A stretch of DNA of 64,000 bases, taken from an uncultured Lachnospiraceae bacterium (GTDB lineage Bacteria; Bacillota; Clostridia; Lachnospirales; Lachnospiraceae). The stretch is taken from contig CAJTMC010000012.1 in NCBI GenBank assembly GCA_910577115.1, positions 1 through 64,000 of the forward strand. Direction: 5' to 3'. Every line of letters starts with the position of its first letter. Position 1 is the first letter of the stretch. Made by a program: the position numbers and the translations under genes. Positions 1-8,474 of this stretch are shown one piece after another. The notes below the pieces were generated by a model that was given only the letters and a program-made list of their open reading frames with translations, was not told where the DNA came from and did no database searches.

Positions 1-133
1 GTTCGTTCTTTTGAACATACTTTCTGAATAATTCTCTTTTAGAATTTTCAGGGTTGCATTACTGTTTATTTGTCAAGGTGCATAATCTGTTCCTTTTTAT
101 TTCTTTCACTTTTGCAAATGGCAGAAATAAAAA

Positions 134-219
134 CGGAGAGGGTGGGATTCGAACCCACGCGCCCTTGCGGACAAACGGTTTTCAAGACCGCCTCGTTATG
201 ACCACTTCGATACCTCTCC
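134..219 (-). tRNA. tRNA-Ser (anticodon UGA)
   Basis: The minus strand folds as a class II tRNA. The 7-bp acceptor stem is GGAGAGG/CCTCTCC, the anticodon loop CTTGAAA gives UGA, there is a long variable arm typical of serine tRNAs, and the T-loop is GGTTCGAATCC. No CCA is encoded. A T-rich tract follows directly and probably terminates it. A consensus promoter lies about 65 bp upstream. Confidence 0.96.
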
Positions 220-283
220 ATATCTCCATATTGAATTTTATCGCTTGCCTGCTTTTTACTTATCACTCGCAGCGACAATATTT

Positions 284-312
284 ATTATATGCATGTTACC
301 TTAATTTGTCAA
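284..312 (-). promoter_or_regulatory. sigma-A promoter of tRNA-Ser
   Basis: On the minus strand TTGACA (307-312) and TATAAT (284-289) are both perfect consensus hexamers with a 17-bp spacer, placed to transcribe tRNA-Ser. The AT-rich stretch at 313-370 separates it from ispD, which ends just upstream in the direction of transcription. Confidence 0.85.
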
Positions 313-370
313 CAACTTTTTTCAATTTTTTTAAAAAATTTTTTAAACTTTTTTATTTTCCCTTTAAAAT

Positions 371-1099
371 CTAGCGTTTTAAGCCTTGTAAAGCCAAAAA
401 GATCTCCGCTATTTTTAAATCTTCTGGCGTCGTGATCTTAATATTTGTATAAGAACCTTCTACCAGTTTGATCGGTATATGCATAAAATATTCAACGGCC
501 ATTGCATCATCTGTTATTGAAATATTTGCTTCCTTGAGCGATTTCTCCTCCGAAATCAGCTTTTCATATGCCGTTGCTATTAACTTTTTCTCAAACACCT
601 GCGGCGTCTGTATCTGCCATACGAGCGAGCGATCCGGCGTGCTCTCCACATATCCGCTTTGATCTGCAAGCTTTATCGTATCTTTTACAGGCATGCCAAC
701 CACGCACGCCGAAGTTTCCTGCACATTTCGAAACACGCGTTCTATGATATCGCGACTCACAAAAGGGCGCGCGCCATCGTGAATAAATACATAATCACAT
801 TTCCAACTGATTGCCGAAATCCCACATGCAACAGAATGATACCGTTCTTTTCCTCCTGCCGTCACAATCCGTACTTTACCGATTCCGTATTTTTCCACAA
901 TTTCCTTTTGGCAAAACTCAATTTCCGCATTTCCCGTAACAAGCACAATATCATCAATAATGCTTTCCTCAAATGCTTTCAGCGAATAATACAGCACCGG
1001 CTTCTGATCAATAAGGAGATATTGCTTTTGCACAGCACTATTCATCCGTTTTCCTTGTCCTGCTGCCAAAACGATAGCAGTTGTCCTTATTTTTTCCAT
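371..1099 (-). CDS. ispD: 2-C-methyl-D-erythritol 4-phosphate cytidylyltransferase
   Basis: IspD couples CTP to MEP in the non-mevalonate isoprenoid pathway in the cytosol. The N-terminus carries the nucleotide-binding signature VLAAGQGKRM followed by KQYL. The family motif DGARPFVSRD lies in the middle and TPQ further on. At 242 residues it has normal family length. I start it at the ATG at 1099, which has AGGA seven bases upstream. An upstream GTG at 1105 sits too close to that site. It is the last gene of a minus-strand run that begins with tsaD, 31 bp away. Confidence 0.94.
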   Translation of the reverse strand: MEKIRTTAIVLAAGQGKRMNSAVQKQYLLIDQKPVLYYSLKAFEESIIDDIVLVTGNAEIEFCQKEIVEKYGIGKVRIVTAGGKERYHSVACGISAISWKCDYVFIHDGARPFVSRDIIERVFRNVQETSACVVGMPVKDTIKLADQSGYVESTPDRSLVWQIQTPQVFEKKLIATAYEKLISEEKSLKEANISITDDAMAVEYFMHIPIKLVEGSYTNIKITTPEDLKIAEIFLALQGLKR

Positions 1100-1129
1100 G
1101 TTCACATCCTATATACATTGATTTTCAAT

Positions 1130-2158
1130 CTACCGCTCTCCCAGCTTCAGGTTTGGCACAGCATTTAAATCATAGCCGCTTCTCACGCCTTTGATATATT
1201 CATAATAGCCTGCCGTTCCGATCATTGCCGCATTATCCGTACACAGAATGGGCGACGGATGATAGAATTCAATATTTCTTTTTGTACATTCCGTTTCAAA
1301 AGCCGCACGCAGTGCCGAATTCGATGCCACTCCGCCTGCAATGGCAAATTTCCGAAAACCATATTCCTCTACGGCGTGAAGCGCATGCCCCACCAGAACA
1401 TCTATCACTGCCTTTTGAAAGGAAGCCGCCACATCTGCCCTGTTGATCTCAATTCCTTTCATTTCACAGGAATTTAAATAATTGAGCACTGCCGATTTCA
1501 GACCGCTGAAGCTAAAGTCATAGCTTGCACCGTCAACTTTTGCGCGCGGAAAGCTGATTGCATCAGGATTGCCTTCTTTCGAAAGCCTGTCAATCTTTGG
1601 CCCGCCCGGATATCCGAGTCCGATAGCGCGCGCAACCTTATCAAACGCCTCACCTGCCGCGTCATCTCTTGTGCAGCCTAATATCTCATAGGCTCCATAA
1701 CCCCTTACGACGACAAGGTGCGTATGTCCGCCTGACACCACAAGACATACAAAAGGAGGCTCCAAATTCTTATTTTCGATAAAATTGGCGCTGATATGGC
1801 CTTCTATATGATGTACGCCAATCAGCGGTTTTCCTGTGGCAAAGCTGATTGCCTTTGCTGCCGAAACCCCCACCAAAAGAGCACCTACAAGTCCCGGTCC
1901 ATATGTCACTGCGATCGCTGTTACCGCCTCCAGCGTTGTCCCCGCCTTCTCAAGCGCTTCCTCTATCACTTGATTTATTTTTTCAATATGCTTCCTTGAC
2001 GCAATTTCCGGCACAACGCCTCCATAAAGGGTGTGCAGCTCTATCTGTGATGAAATCACATTGGACAACACTTCGCGGCCGTTTTTGACAACTGCGGCCG
2101 CAGTTTCGTCACAAGAACTTTCAATTGCAAGTATCAGCACATCTTCTTTCTTATCCAT
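1130..2158 (-). CDS. tsaD: tRNA N6-threonylcarbamoyladenosine transferase TsaD
   Basis: TsaD is the catalytic subunit that transfers the threonylcarbamoyl group to A37 of ANN-decoding tRNAs. The ASKHA-fold start AIESSCDETA is at residues 11-20, the metal-binding HHIEGH motif at 116-121, and GGHTHL near 145. The 342-residue length is normal. Its partners tsaB and tsaE lie a few kilobases upstream on the same strand, so the bacterial t6A set other than tsaC is clustered here. It follows an uncharacterised anchored protein by 23 bp. Confidence 0.96.
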   Translation of the reverse strand: MDKKEDVLILAIESSCDETAAAVVKNGREVLSNVISSQIELHTLYGGVVPEIASRKHIEKINQVIEEALEKAGTTLEAVTAIAVTYGPGLVGALLVGVSAAKAISFATGKPLIGVHHIEGHISANFIENKNLEPPFVCLVVSGGHTHLVVVRGYGAYEILGCTRDDAAGEAFDKVARAIGLGYPGGPKIDRLSKEGNPDAISFPRAKVDGASYDFSFSGLKSAVLNYLNSCEMKGIEINRADVAASFQKAVIDVLVGHALHAVEEYGFRKFAIAGGVASNSALRAAFETECTKRNIEFYHPSPILCTDNAAMIGTAGYYEYIKGVRSGYDLNAVPNLKLGER

Positions 2159-2181
2159 ACTGTCAAAATCCTTTAAACGTA

Positions 2182-2739
2182 TTATTCATTGATAATATCA
2201 AAGCCAAGAATCTTCCAGTGTCCGCTTCCCGACTCTTTGCGCAACACGAAAACCTGCTTTGATGACACATAGTCTGCACCTGTTTTGATTGAATAGGTGC
2301 AGTAAAGGCTTGCACACTTTCTGCCCTCATGGGTATATTCCTCGACATCTGTGCTTGAAGACGTCGTATAACTTATGATTGTGTAATTTTTGTCAGAAAA
2401 CTCTTTCACGTCGTTCTTCAAATTCGCAATATATTGGTCTCTTGGATTATTCTCTGCAAGCTCATCATCATAGAGCGCAAGCATTTTATCTGCCATCTGC
2501 TCAAGCTGATCGTCCGTATATTTTTCGTTATAGAGGCACTTTGTGATATCACTATAATAACGAATCAACTCTCTGGGCGTAGCAGGATAATCATTGTCGA
2601 GATTGCGCAAGAGCACATCCTGAACAGCTGATACAACTACTCCATCGTCGTCCTTGCCTACATTTGACACGTAAAAATAAAAACCTCCCACCAAAGCAAC
2701 CAGTATAACCGCTATGATGACTCCCTTCAATTTCCCCAT
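2182..2739 (-). CDS. uncharacterised single-pass membrane protein
   Basis: I do not recognise a named family. The 185-residue protein has one N-terminal membrane segment (about residues 7-26) followed by a soluble domain of about 155 residues, so it is probably anchored with the domain outside the membrane. The domain looks like a small alpha+beta module of NTF2-like size, but I see no catalytic motif. A strong AAGGAGG site precedes the ATG. It sits between the RNase Z-like gene and tsaD with short gaps and is probably cotranscribed with them. Confidence 0.8.
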   Translation of the reverse strand: MGKLKGVIIAVILVALVGGFYFYVSNVGKDDDGVVVSAVQDVLLRNLDNDYPATPRELIRYYSDITKCLYNEKYTDDQLEQMADKMLALYDDELAENNPRDQYIANLKNDVKEFSDKNYTIISYTTSSSTDVEEYTHEGRKCASLYCTYSIKTGADYVSSKQVFVLRKESGSGHWKILGFDIINE

Positions 2740-2762
2740 ATTTGTTCCTCCTTATATGTTAT

Positions 2763-3695
2763 TTATTCCTCATCCTCAAACCTAAGCGCCTCACTCCAGC
2801 CGTCCTTTGCAAGATAGGTCTGCGGAAAGATTGCCTGTACTTCCTTTTTATACTCCTCCGGATGTGTGAGCGACGGTGAATAATGTGTGAGCCACAGTTT
2901 TGTGACAGTTGCACGTTTTGCCATTTCTGCGGCCTCATAAAACGTCATGTGCTTGTATTCCTTCGCCTTTTCTTTTTTATCGGGCTCCCCATACATTCCC
3001 TCACATATAAATAAATCGGCATTTTTTGCGTTTTTTATAATCCCTTCTGTCGGTCTTGAATCCGTACAGTAAGTAACCTTTAATCCTTTGCGCTGCTCCC
3101 CCAGCACCATATCGGGTGTGTAAACATTGCCGTCAAGCTCTATGATTTCACCCTTTTGCAATCGGTTCCAGTATTTTTTGTCAATGCCAAGCGCCAGCGC
3201 TTTATCCAGCTGAAATTTTCCTTTCCGCTCAATGACGATATTGTAGCCATAGCATAAGACATTGTGATTCACGCGAAATGCCTCTATGCGAAAGCCTTCA
3301 AAGCAAAAGCACTGTTCCGGCTCGGTGATTTCCATAAATTTTATTTCAAACGGAAGCTCCGGCGCCACCACACGCAAAGCATTTACCACTCTTGTGAGTC
3401 CTTTGGGGCCAATCATCAGAAGCGGTGTCGTCTTTTCTGCGTTTCCCATTGTGAGCAGCATTCCCGGAAGACCTGAGATATGGTCGGCATGATAATGGGT
3501 AAAGCACATGATATCTATCGGCTTTGGGCTCCACCCTTTTTCCTTCATTGCAATCTGTGTACCTTCCCCGCAGTCAATCAGGATACTGCTGCCATTATAA
3601 CGCGCCATAAGAGACGTCAGCCACCGATACGGCAGCGGCATCATTCCCCCTGTTCCCAACAAACATATATCCAGTATTTTAATCACCTCTTCCAC
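2763..3695 (-). CDS. rnz: ribonuclease Z-like metallo-beta-lactamase hydrolase
   Basis: The metallo-beta-lactamase zinc motif THYHADH lies at residues 66-72, and further metal ligands occur in TDSRPT (about 211) and THYSPS (about 271). This layout is that of RNase Z, which cleaves tRNA 3' trailers. The 310-residue length fits. The start is unclear. The GTG at 3695 used here overlaps rimI by 13 bp, while a GGAAGAGG sequence just inside the frame suggests a start a few codons later, near ILDICLLG. A generic MBL hydrolase is the alternative. Confidence 0.85.
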   Translation of the reverse strand: MEEVIKILDICLLGTGGMMPLPYRWLTSLMARYNGSSILIDCGEGTQIAMKEKGWSPKPIDIMCFTHYHADHISGLPGMLLTMGNAEKTTPLLMIGPKGLTRVVNALRVVAPELPFEIKFMEITEPEQCFCFEGFRIEAFRVNHNVLCYGYNIVIERKGKFQLDKALALGIDKKYWNRLQKGEIIELDGNVYTPDMVLGEQRKGLKVTYCTDSRPTEGIIKNAKNADLFICEGMYGEPDKKEKAKEYKHMTFYEAAEMAKRATVTKLWLTHYSPSLTHPEEYKKEVQAIFPQTYLAKDGWSEALRFEDEE

Positions 3696-4141
3696 ATTAT
3701 AATCGCATCGTCTTTTGGTTTCTCATAAAAATTCGGTCTGACGCCTTCTGCGCGAAAGCCTGCATTCTCGTAAAGCCTGATCGCTGCTGTATTCTTGCTG
3801 CGAACCTCAAGCGTGTATGCACAAATTCCATATTCCGCGCTTCCAAACGCAAACAGCTTCTGTAGGAGAGCCGTTGCAATTTTGCGGCCGCGGAAACGCG
3901 CATCTACTGCTACGTTGGAAATGTCACCTTCCCCCGCAATATTTGTAAGCATACAGCCACCGATGATTTCCTGCCAGTCTGTCTCCGCCACCAAATAGAT
4001 ACGGTGCGGATTTATGAGTGCCTCCTCGAAATCCTTGTATTTCCAAGGCATGGAAAAACATGCGGCTTCCAGTGCCGTAACCTTTTCCAAATCATTTTTT
4101 TGCATTTTGCGTATGGAATAATTTTGTGCCTGTGCTGCCAT
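3683..4141 (-). CDS. rimI: ribosomal-protein-alanine N-acetyltransferase RimI
   Basis: This GNAT-fold acetyltransferase has 152 residues. The acetyl-CoA loop RFRGRKIATALL is near residues 82-93, the conserved asparagine of RSKNTAAIRLYE near 118-125, and the C-terminal GF-x-x-E-G strand follows. In bacteria RimI acetylates the ribosomal protein S18 N-terminus. Here its place between tsaB and the RNase Z-like gene is the usual Firmicutes t6A-cluster position. It starts 3 bp after tsaB and its end overlaps the next gene. Confidence 0.9.
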   Translation of the reverse strand: MAAQAQNYSIRKMQKNDLEKVTALEAACFSMPWKYKDFEEALINPHRIYLVAETDWQEIIGGCMLTNIAGEGDISNVAVDARFRGRKIATALLQKLFAFGSAEYGICAYTLEVRSKNTAAIRLYENAGFRAEGVRPNFYEKPKDDAIIMWKR

Positions 4142-4144
4142 TTG

Positions 4145-4852
4145 TCATACCTCTTTGGATTTTTGAGTTCTTTCGCGCTCTGCCTGTGAGAGCCTTAGAT
4201 AATCCGGCGCATGCTGTGCCGCATTTTGCACGATTCCCGATTGATAAAGCTTTTCTCCCAGCGCTGCCACACATGCTGCACGCTGCCGGTTGCAGCAGGA
4301 AGGAGCAAAATCATATTGAACCTTTGCCAGCTTTGCAATTGATTCCCGATATACGCAAACACCGTCTCCCAAAAAAATAACTTCTTTACCAAGCGTGTTT
4401 ATTTTACCCATAATTTCCGAAATATCTACGGCACACTGCGGCTCTATTGTGATAAGCGCATCATCTTCAAATGTATACAGCCCTGTATATACCTGATTTC
4501 TTCTTGCATCCATAAGCGGACAAATCAGCTTTTGGCTGCCATAAACATTGTATGCAAGCGAATCCACCGTAGGCACCGGAATAATCGGAATATCCAGTGC
4601 AAGCCCTAATCCTTTTGCCGTTGCCGCTCCAATCCGCAGTCCCGTAAAAGATCCCGGGCCTGATGCAACTGCAATCGCATCAATCGAATTCAAATCCAGC
4701 TCTGTCATGCGCTTTATCTCGTCAAGCATGGGAAGGAGCGTCTGCGAGTGTGTTTTTTTATAATTTACCGTATACTCCGCAACCACGGCATCCTCTTCCA
4801 CAATGGCAACAGATGCCACAAGTCCCGAGCTGTCCAATGCTAAAATTTTCAT
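4145..4852 (-). CDS. tsaB: t6A biosynthesis protein TsaB
   Basis: TsaB is the non-catalytic ASKHA paralogue of TsaD and acts as scaffold for the TsaD-TsaE complex. The start MKILALDSSG and the GPGSFTGLRIG motif near residues 66-76 are diagnostic, and the metal-binding histidine motif of TsaD is absent as expected. The length is 235 residues. It lies downstream of tsaE, and its stop is 3 bp from the rimI start, consistent with one transcript. Confidence 0.93.
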   Translation of the reverse strand: MKILALDSSGLVASVAIVEEDAVVAEYTVNYKKTHSQTLLPMLDEIKRMTELDLNSIDAIAVASGPGSFTGLRIGAATAKGLGLALDIPIIPVPTVDSLAYNVYGSQKLICPLMDARRNQVYTGLYTFEDDALITIEPQCAVDISEIMGKINTLGKEVIFLGDGVCVYRESIAKLAKVQYDFAPSCCNRQRAACVAALGEKLYQSGIVQNAAQHAPDYLRLSQAERERTQKSKEV

Positions 4853-4885
4853 TTTTAGATTTTCCCTGATTTTAAACCTTTGTTT

Positions 4886-5323
4886 TTATTCCAACGTTAT
4901 TTTTCTATAATTAAACCCTTTTTCGAGATTTTTTTCTATCGTGATTTTTTTTGCATTTTGCGGTATCAGGTCGGATATCAGATCCGCCCACTCAACCATG
5001 CATACGCCATCTCCAAAGAAATAATCCTCATAGCCAATCTCGTCCATTTCTTCGATATCGCCAATGCGGTACACGTCAAAATGATAAAAGGGGAGCCTTC
5101 CGCTGTCGTAAACTTGAACAATCGTAAAGGTTGGACTGTTTACATGCCCGCTGATGTCAAGTCCTTTGGCAACACCCTGTGTAAATACCGTTTTTCCGAC
5201 ACCCAAATCACCGTTTAACGTATAGATGTCACCCGGCTTTGCCAACAGTCCAAGCTGTCTTCCGGCTTCAAAGGTTTCATCAGGACTTGTTGTTTCTATG
5301 GTTGACCCTATGATTGATTTCAT
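4886..5323 (-). CDS. tsaE: t6A biosynthesis ATPase TsaE
   Basis: TsaE is the P-loop ATPase that drives turnover of the TsaB-TsaD complex. The Walker A motif GDLGVGKT is at residues 38-45, the family motif HFDVYRI near 79-85, and VEWAD near 108-112. The length is 145 residues, as usual. tsaE, tsaB, rimI, the RNase Z-like gene, the anchored protein, tsaD and ispD form one minus-strand series with small gaps. Confidence 0.94.
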   Translation of the reverse strand: MKSIIGSTIETTSPDETFEAGRQLGLLAKPGDIYTLNGDLGVGKTVFTQGVAKGLDISGHVNSPTFTIVQVYDSGRLPFYHFDVYRIGDIEEMDEIGYEDYFFGDGVCMVEWADLISDLIPQNAKKITIEKNLEKGFNYRKITLE

Positions 5324-5345
5324 ATTCTTTGTCCCAATCCTTTCA

Positions 5346-5831
5346 TCAAAAACGGATTTTTACCTTTTGGGGAGGCATGTGTGTAGAAATCATCTGTATC
5401 AGCGCCTCTTTTTTCTCTCCCAAATCTCTCTTGGGAAATATGGACGCAGTTGTTTTTGAGGTATAGAGAATAATGCTTCTGGCTGTCGAAACCGCCTTGA
5501 CACAGCTTTCCCAACTCTGCGTCTCCTCGTTTTCGCCCTGCGAAACACTGAGCCCTTCCTCTGTCATTTTATAGTGAAGCGATTCTTTAAACACAGGATT
5601 GTTGATTGCCTGCTGCTTTGCCTTCAAGAAAAGCGAACAGGGCATGTAAGCAATCAGCACCACACCCGCAATCAGATAAATAACATATCGTGTGGCCAAA
5701 AATGCCATGAGCAGGAAAACGCCTGCCAGCGTTCCCAGCATTCCTGATAAGCCTGTATATGTATGATATAGCAAATAGTCGTATAGCTCTGATGAGGTTA
5801 CCTTTACATCAATTTCCAGTTCCACTTCCAT
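5346..5831 (-). CDS. YcxB-like membrane protein
   Basis: The 161-residue protein has two adjacent membrane segments near residues 36-75. A soluble C-terminal strand-rich domain contains the YcxB-type pattern of a hydrophobic beta hairpin followed by SWESCVKAV. The function of this family is unknown. I prefer the ATG at 5831, which has an AAGGCGGAG site, over a longer frame opening at 5891. A promoter-like pair lies at 5901-5928. It stands first in the run leading to tsaE. Confidence 0.72.
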   Translation of the reverse strand: MEVELEIDVKVTSSELYDYLLYHTYTGLSGMLGTLAGVFLLMAFLATRYVIYLIAGVVLIAYMPCSLFLKAKQQAINNPVFKESLHYKMTEEGLSVSQGENEETQSWESCVKAVSTARSIILYTSKTTASIFPKRDLGEKKEALIQMISTHMPPQKVKIRF

Positions 5832-5900
5832 CTCCGCCTTTCTCGATACACAATCTCTTGTTACTGCTATCTTCGTTCCAGCCAGCAACAATCACTTTAC

Positions 5901-5928
5901 AGTATACCAAAATGTGCAAAAAGTGCAA
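5901..5928 (-). promoter_or_regulatory. promoter upstream of YcxB-like gene
   Basis: On the minus strand TTGCAC (5923-5928) and TATACT (5901-5906) are separated by 16 bp, between the truA stop and the YcxB-like gene. It is the likely start of the YcxB-tsaE-to-ispD transcript. Confidence 0.6.
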
Positions 5929-5935
5929 GTCTTGA

Positions 5936-6676
5936 TTAATATTCCACTGACACGAGGCAAAGCCCCTTTGCAGGAACAAGTGTTCCCGACATTTCTCTTG
6001 TTCCTTTGTCCAAAAGCGTTTGGACGGAAAGCACATCACGCTCATGCAGGCCGACCTCAATCAGCGTTCCCGTCAGGATTCGCACCATATGATACAAAAA
6101 GCCGTCTCCTTTGTATGTGAGCACCAGCTCATTTCCTTTTCGTTCGATCGTGATGCTTTCAATCGTGCGCACTGTTGACTTCTTGCCTTTTTTCGTTGAT
6201 GTAAAAGCCTTAAAGTCATGCTTCCCCACAAGGAGCGCCGCCGCATTTTCCATTGCCTGAATATCCAGTTTTTCTTCCAGCTCATACACATATCTTCGCT
6301 CAAAGACACAAGGAATCTGCGAATTCCATATGCGATATACATAGGTCTTCTTTTTTGCATTCAGCCTGCCGTGAAAGCGATCCGGCATCTCGCAGATGTC
6401 AACGACCTGGATATCTTCGGGAAGATACCTGTTCATATAACGCATAATTTCCTGCGGCGCCATGTCCGTCTCAATCTTAAAATTTGCCACCTGTCCGAGT
6501 GCATGCACGCCTGCGTCTGTACGTCCCGAACCGTTTACCTGCACAAAACTGTTTCCTGTCATTTTTCCAAGAAGCGCCTCCAGTTTTCCCTGTATGGTGT
6601 TCTCTGTGGAATCCTGCCGCTGCCACCCCTGATAGCGTGCCCCCTCATATTGGAGTACTATTTTAAAATTACGCAT
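5936..6676 (-). CDS. truA: tRNA pseudouridine(38-40) synthase TruA
   Basis: TruA isomerises uridines 38-40 in the tRNA anticodon arm. The catalytic aspartate is D54 in GRTDAGVHALGQ, and YQGWQRQ near residues 15-21 and the RNA-binding basic patch are present. The protein has 246 residues from the chosen ATG at 6676, which has AGGGAG seven to eight bases upstream. This ATG overlaps the stop of the preceding transporter (ATGCGTAA), so the two genes are probably translationally coupled. Confidence 0.95.
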   Translation of the reverse strand: MRNFKIVLQYEGARYQGWQRQDSTENTIQGKLEALLGKMTGNSFVQVNGSGRTDAGVHALGQVANFKIETDMAPQEIMRYMNRYLPEDIQVVDICEMPDRFHGRLNAKKKTYVYRIWNSQIPCVFERRYVYELEEKLDIQAMENAAALLVGKHDFKAFTSTKKGKKSTVRTIESITIERKGNELVLTYKGDGFLYHMVRILTGTLIEVGLHERDVLSVQTLLDKGTREMSGTLVPAKGLCLVSVEY

Positions 6677-7847
6677 CTGTCTCCCTCTCACCGCGTTTTT
6701 CCAAAACCCTTAAATCATTTTCATTCAGCTTACGAAACTGATTGAACTGCGTCACAAGAATTTTCACACTCTGCTTTGGCGTATCAAAAAAACCTGCTTC
6801 ATTCATATTGACTACAATGATTCCAACCGGCACAGCCACAAGCATTCCAATTACGCCTGCAGTCTTATATCCGATAAACAGCAGAACAATCGTGGGAATA
6901 GGTTCCATTCCGATTGAATCCCCCATAATTTTCGGTTGGATAATCTGCCGGAACAGCTGTCCTACGCCCCATATCACGAGGAAACCAATCGCACGCACAT
7001 AGCCTCCACCCAGCGCCGTCACAATCGCCCAGGGTACAAGCACTGCCCCGCTTCCAAAAAACGGCAGGATATCAATAATGGCAATCAGCAGTGCAATCAA
7101 CAAAGCATACCGCACATTTAATACGGTAAGTCCAAGCAAAATTAAAATATACATCCATACCTCAATGCGAAGCTGTGCTTTCACATATCCTCCGACAGCC
7201 TGCTTCAGGCTTTTGTAAAACACGTCGTATTTTTGCACAATCCCATTGGGCACGATTTTTCCAAGCATTTCATAAAGCCATTCCCGGTCGGCTATAAAAA
7301 AATACGCCGACAGCATTGTCATAATTACGGAAATCACCACGTTTGCAATACTTCCCACCATTGAACCCATACCGCCAAATGTATCAAAGTCCAGCTGGGA
7401 AGGCAGACTTGTAATCGCTTCACCGATTGATTTTCCAATATTATTCAAAAACTCCGTAAGATTTGGCGCCACGCCTCCCACATATTGATTTGCAAGGGAC
7501 GCAAACCTGTCAAGGTCATGTACCAACAGCTCCCACATTTCGGGCAGCTCTTTGACAAATCCATGAATCTGTCGAAACAGAACGGAAAATGCCGCATATC
7601 CGATTCCACTCACCACCGCAATGACCGCCACAATCACAACTACGGTTCCTGCTTTTCGGCGCATCTTAATTTTGCTTTCCAAAAATACCACCAAAGGATT
7701 CGCAATGCACGATATCACCCAGCCAATCAAAAGCGGCATGAAAAGCACAATTAGTCTTGGTATCAAAAAGATACACAAAAGCAGGACAACCAATGAAAAC
7801 GCCAAGTTTGTCAACGCTTTAATGATAGATTTCATGTCCTGATTCAT
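6669..7847 (-). CDS. AI-2E family transporter
   Basis: The 392-residue polytopic membrane protein has the AI-2E/DUF20 layout. Paired N-terminal membrane segments (about 15-60) are followed by a segment near 65-88, a soluble middle region rich in amphipathic helices (about 90-150), and a cluster of five C-terminal segments including IDILPFFGSG. Family members export diverse small molecules or ions, and some are sporulation proteins (YtvI type). Substrate cannot be read from sequence. It follows ysxC by 3 bp and overlaps truA by 8 bp. Confidence 0.86.
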   Translation of the reverse strand: MNQDMKSIIKALTNLAFSLVVLLLCIFLIPRLIVLFMPLLIGWVISCIANPLVVFLESKIKMRRKAGTVVVIVAVIAVVSGIGYAAFSVLFRQIHGFVKELPEMWELLVHDLDRFASLANQYVGGVAPNLTEFLNNIGKSIGEAITSLPSQLDFDTFGGMGSMVGSIANVVISVIMTMLSAYFFIADREWLYEMLGKIVPNGIVQKYDVFYKSLKQAVGGYVKAQLRIEVWMYILILLGLTVLNVRYALLIALLIAIIDILPFFGSGAVLVPWAIVTALGGGYVRAIGFLVIWGVGQLFRQIIQPKIMGDSIGMEPIPTIVLLFIGYKTAGVIGMLVAVPVGIIVVNMNEAGFFDTPKQSVKILVTQFNQFRKLNENDLRVLEKRGERETDA

Positions 7848-7850
7848 ATG

Positions 7851-8474
7851 CTATTCTTCCTCCATCGGTTTCGGCGCATCTTCCTCTTTGTTTGATATTA
7901 TTTTATCAATCAAGGCATAAATTTCATCGCGCCCCTGCTTGGAAACTGCCGAAAAGGGAATGACAACCGTATTGTTATCCACTTCCAAGCCCTGCTTCAC
8001 CACTTTTACATGTTTTTGAATCTGGCTTCTGTTGAGCTTGTCCATTTTTGTCGCAATAATAATCGGATGATATCCATTGGAAAGAATCCATTCATACATC
8101 TGCCTGTCGTTTGCGGACGGCTCATGCCGAATATCAATCAGAAGGAATACCGCCTTAAGCTGCCTTGACTGTTTCAGGTATCGTTCTACCATTTTGCCCC
8201 ATTTTTCTTTCGCCTCAAGGCTTACCTTTGCGTATCCGTACCCCGGTAAATCCACAAAATACAACTCCTGATTAATATTATAAAAATTAATCGTCTGTGT
8301 TTTGCCGGGCTGTGCGCTGGTACGTGCTAATGATTTTCTGTTCATCAGCACATTAATCAGCGAAGATTTGCCCACATTGCTCTTTCCTGCAAAGGCGATT
8401 TCCGGCATCTGATTTTCAGGTATTTTACTTGTAACTCCGATAACTGTTTCAAGACTTACATTTTTTATTACCAT
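7851..8474 (-). CDS. ysxC: ribosome biogenesis GTP-binding protein YsxC/EngB
   Basis: This essential TRAFAC GTPase helps assemble the 50S subunit. The P-loop AGKSNVGKSS lies near residues 28-37, the G3 motif DLPGYGYAK near 75, and G4 TKMDK near 143. I use the ATG at 8474, with AGGAG eight bases upstream inside the end of lon, giving 207 residues. The coding overlap with lon is 26 bp. The lon-ysxC pairing is classic Firmicutes gene order. Confidence 0.95.
   Translation of the reverse strand: MVIKNVSLETVIGVTSKIPENQMPEIAFAGKSNVGKSSLINVLMNRKSLARTSAQPGKTQTINFYNINQELYFVDLPGYGYAKVSLEAKEKWGKMVERYLKQSRQLKAVFLLIDIRHEPSANDRQMYEWILSNGYHPIIIATKMDKLNRSQIQKHVKVVKQGLEVDNNTVVIPFSAVSKQGRDEIYALIDKIISNKEEDAPKPMEEE

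Noticed and set aside
54..374. 106-residue plus-strand frame across the tRNA
   Set aside because: It runs through the complement of tRNA-Ser and its promoter, and the translated tRNA segment explains its ordered look.
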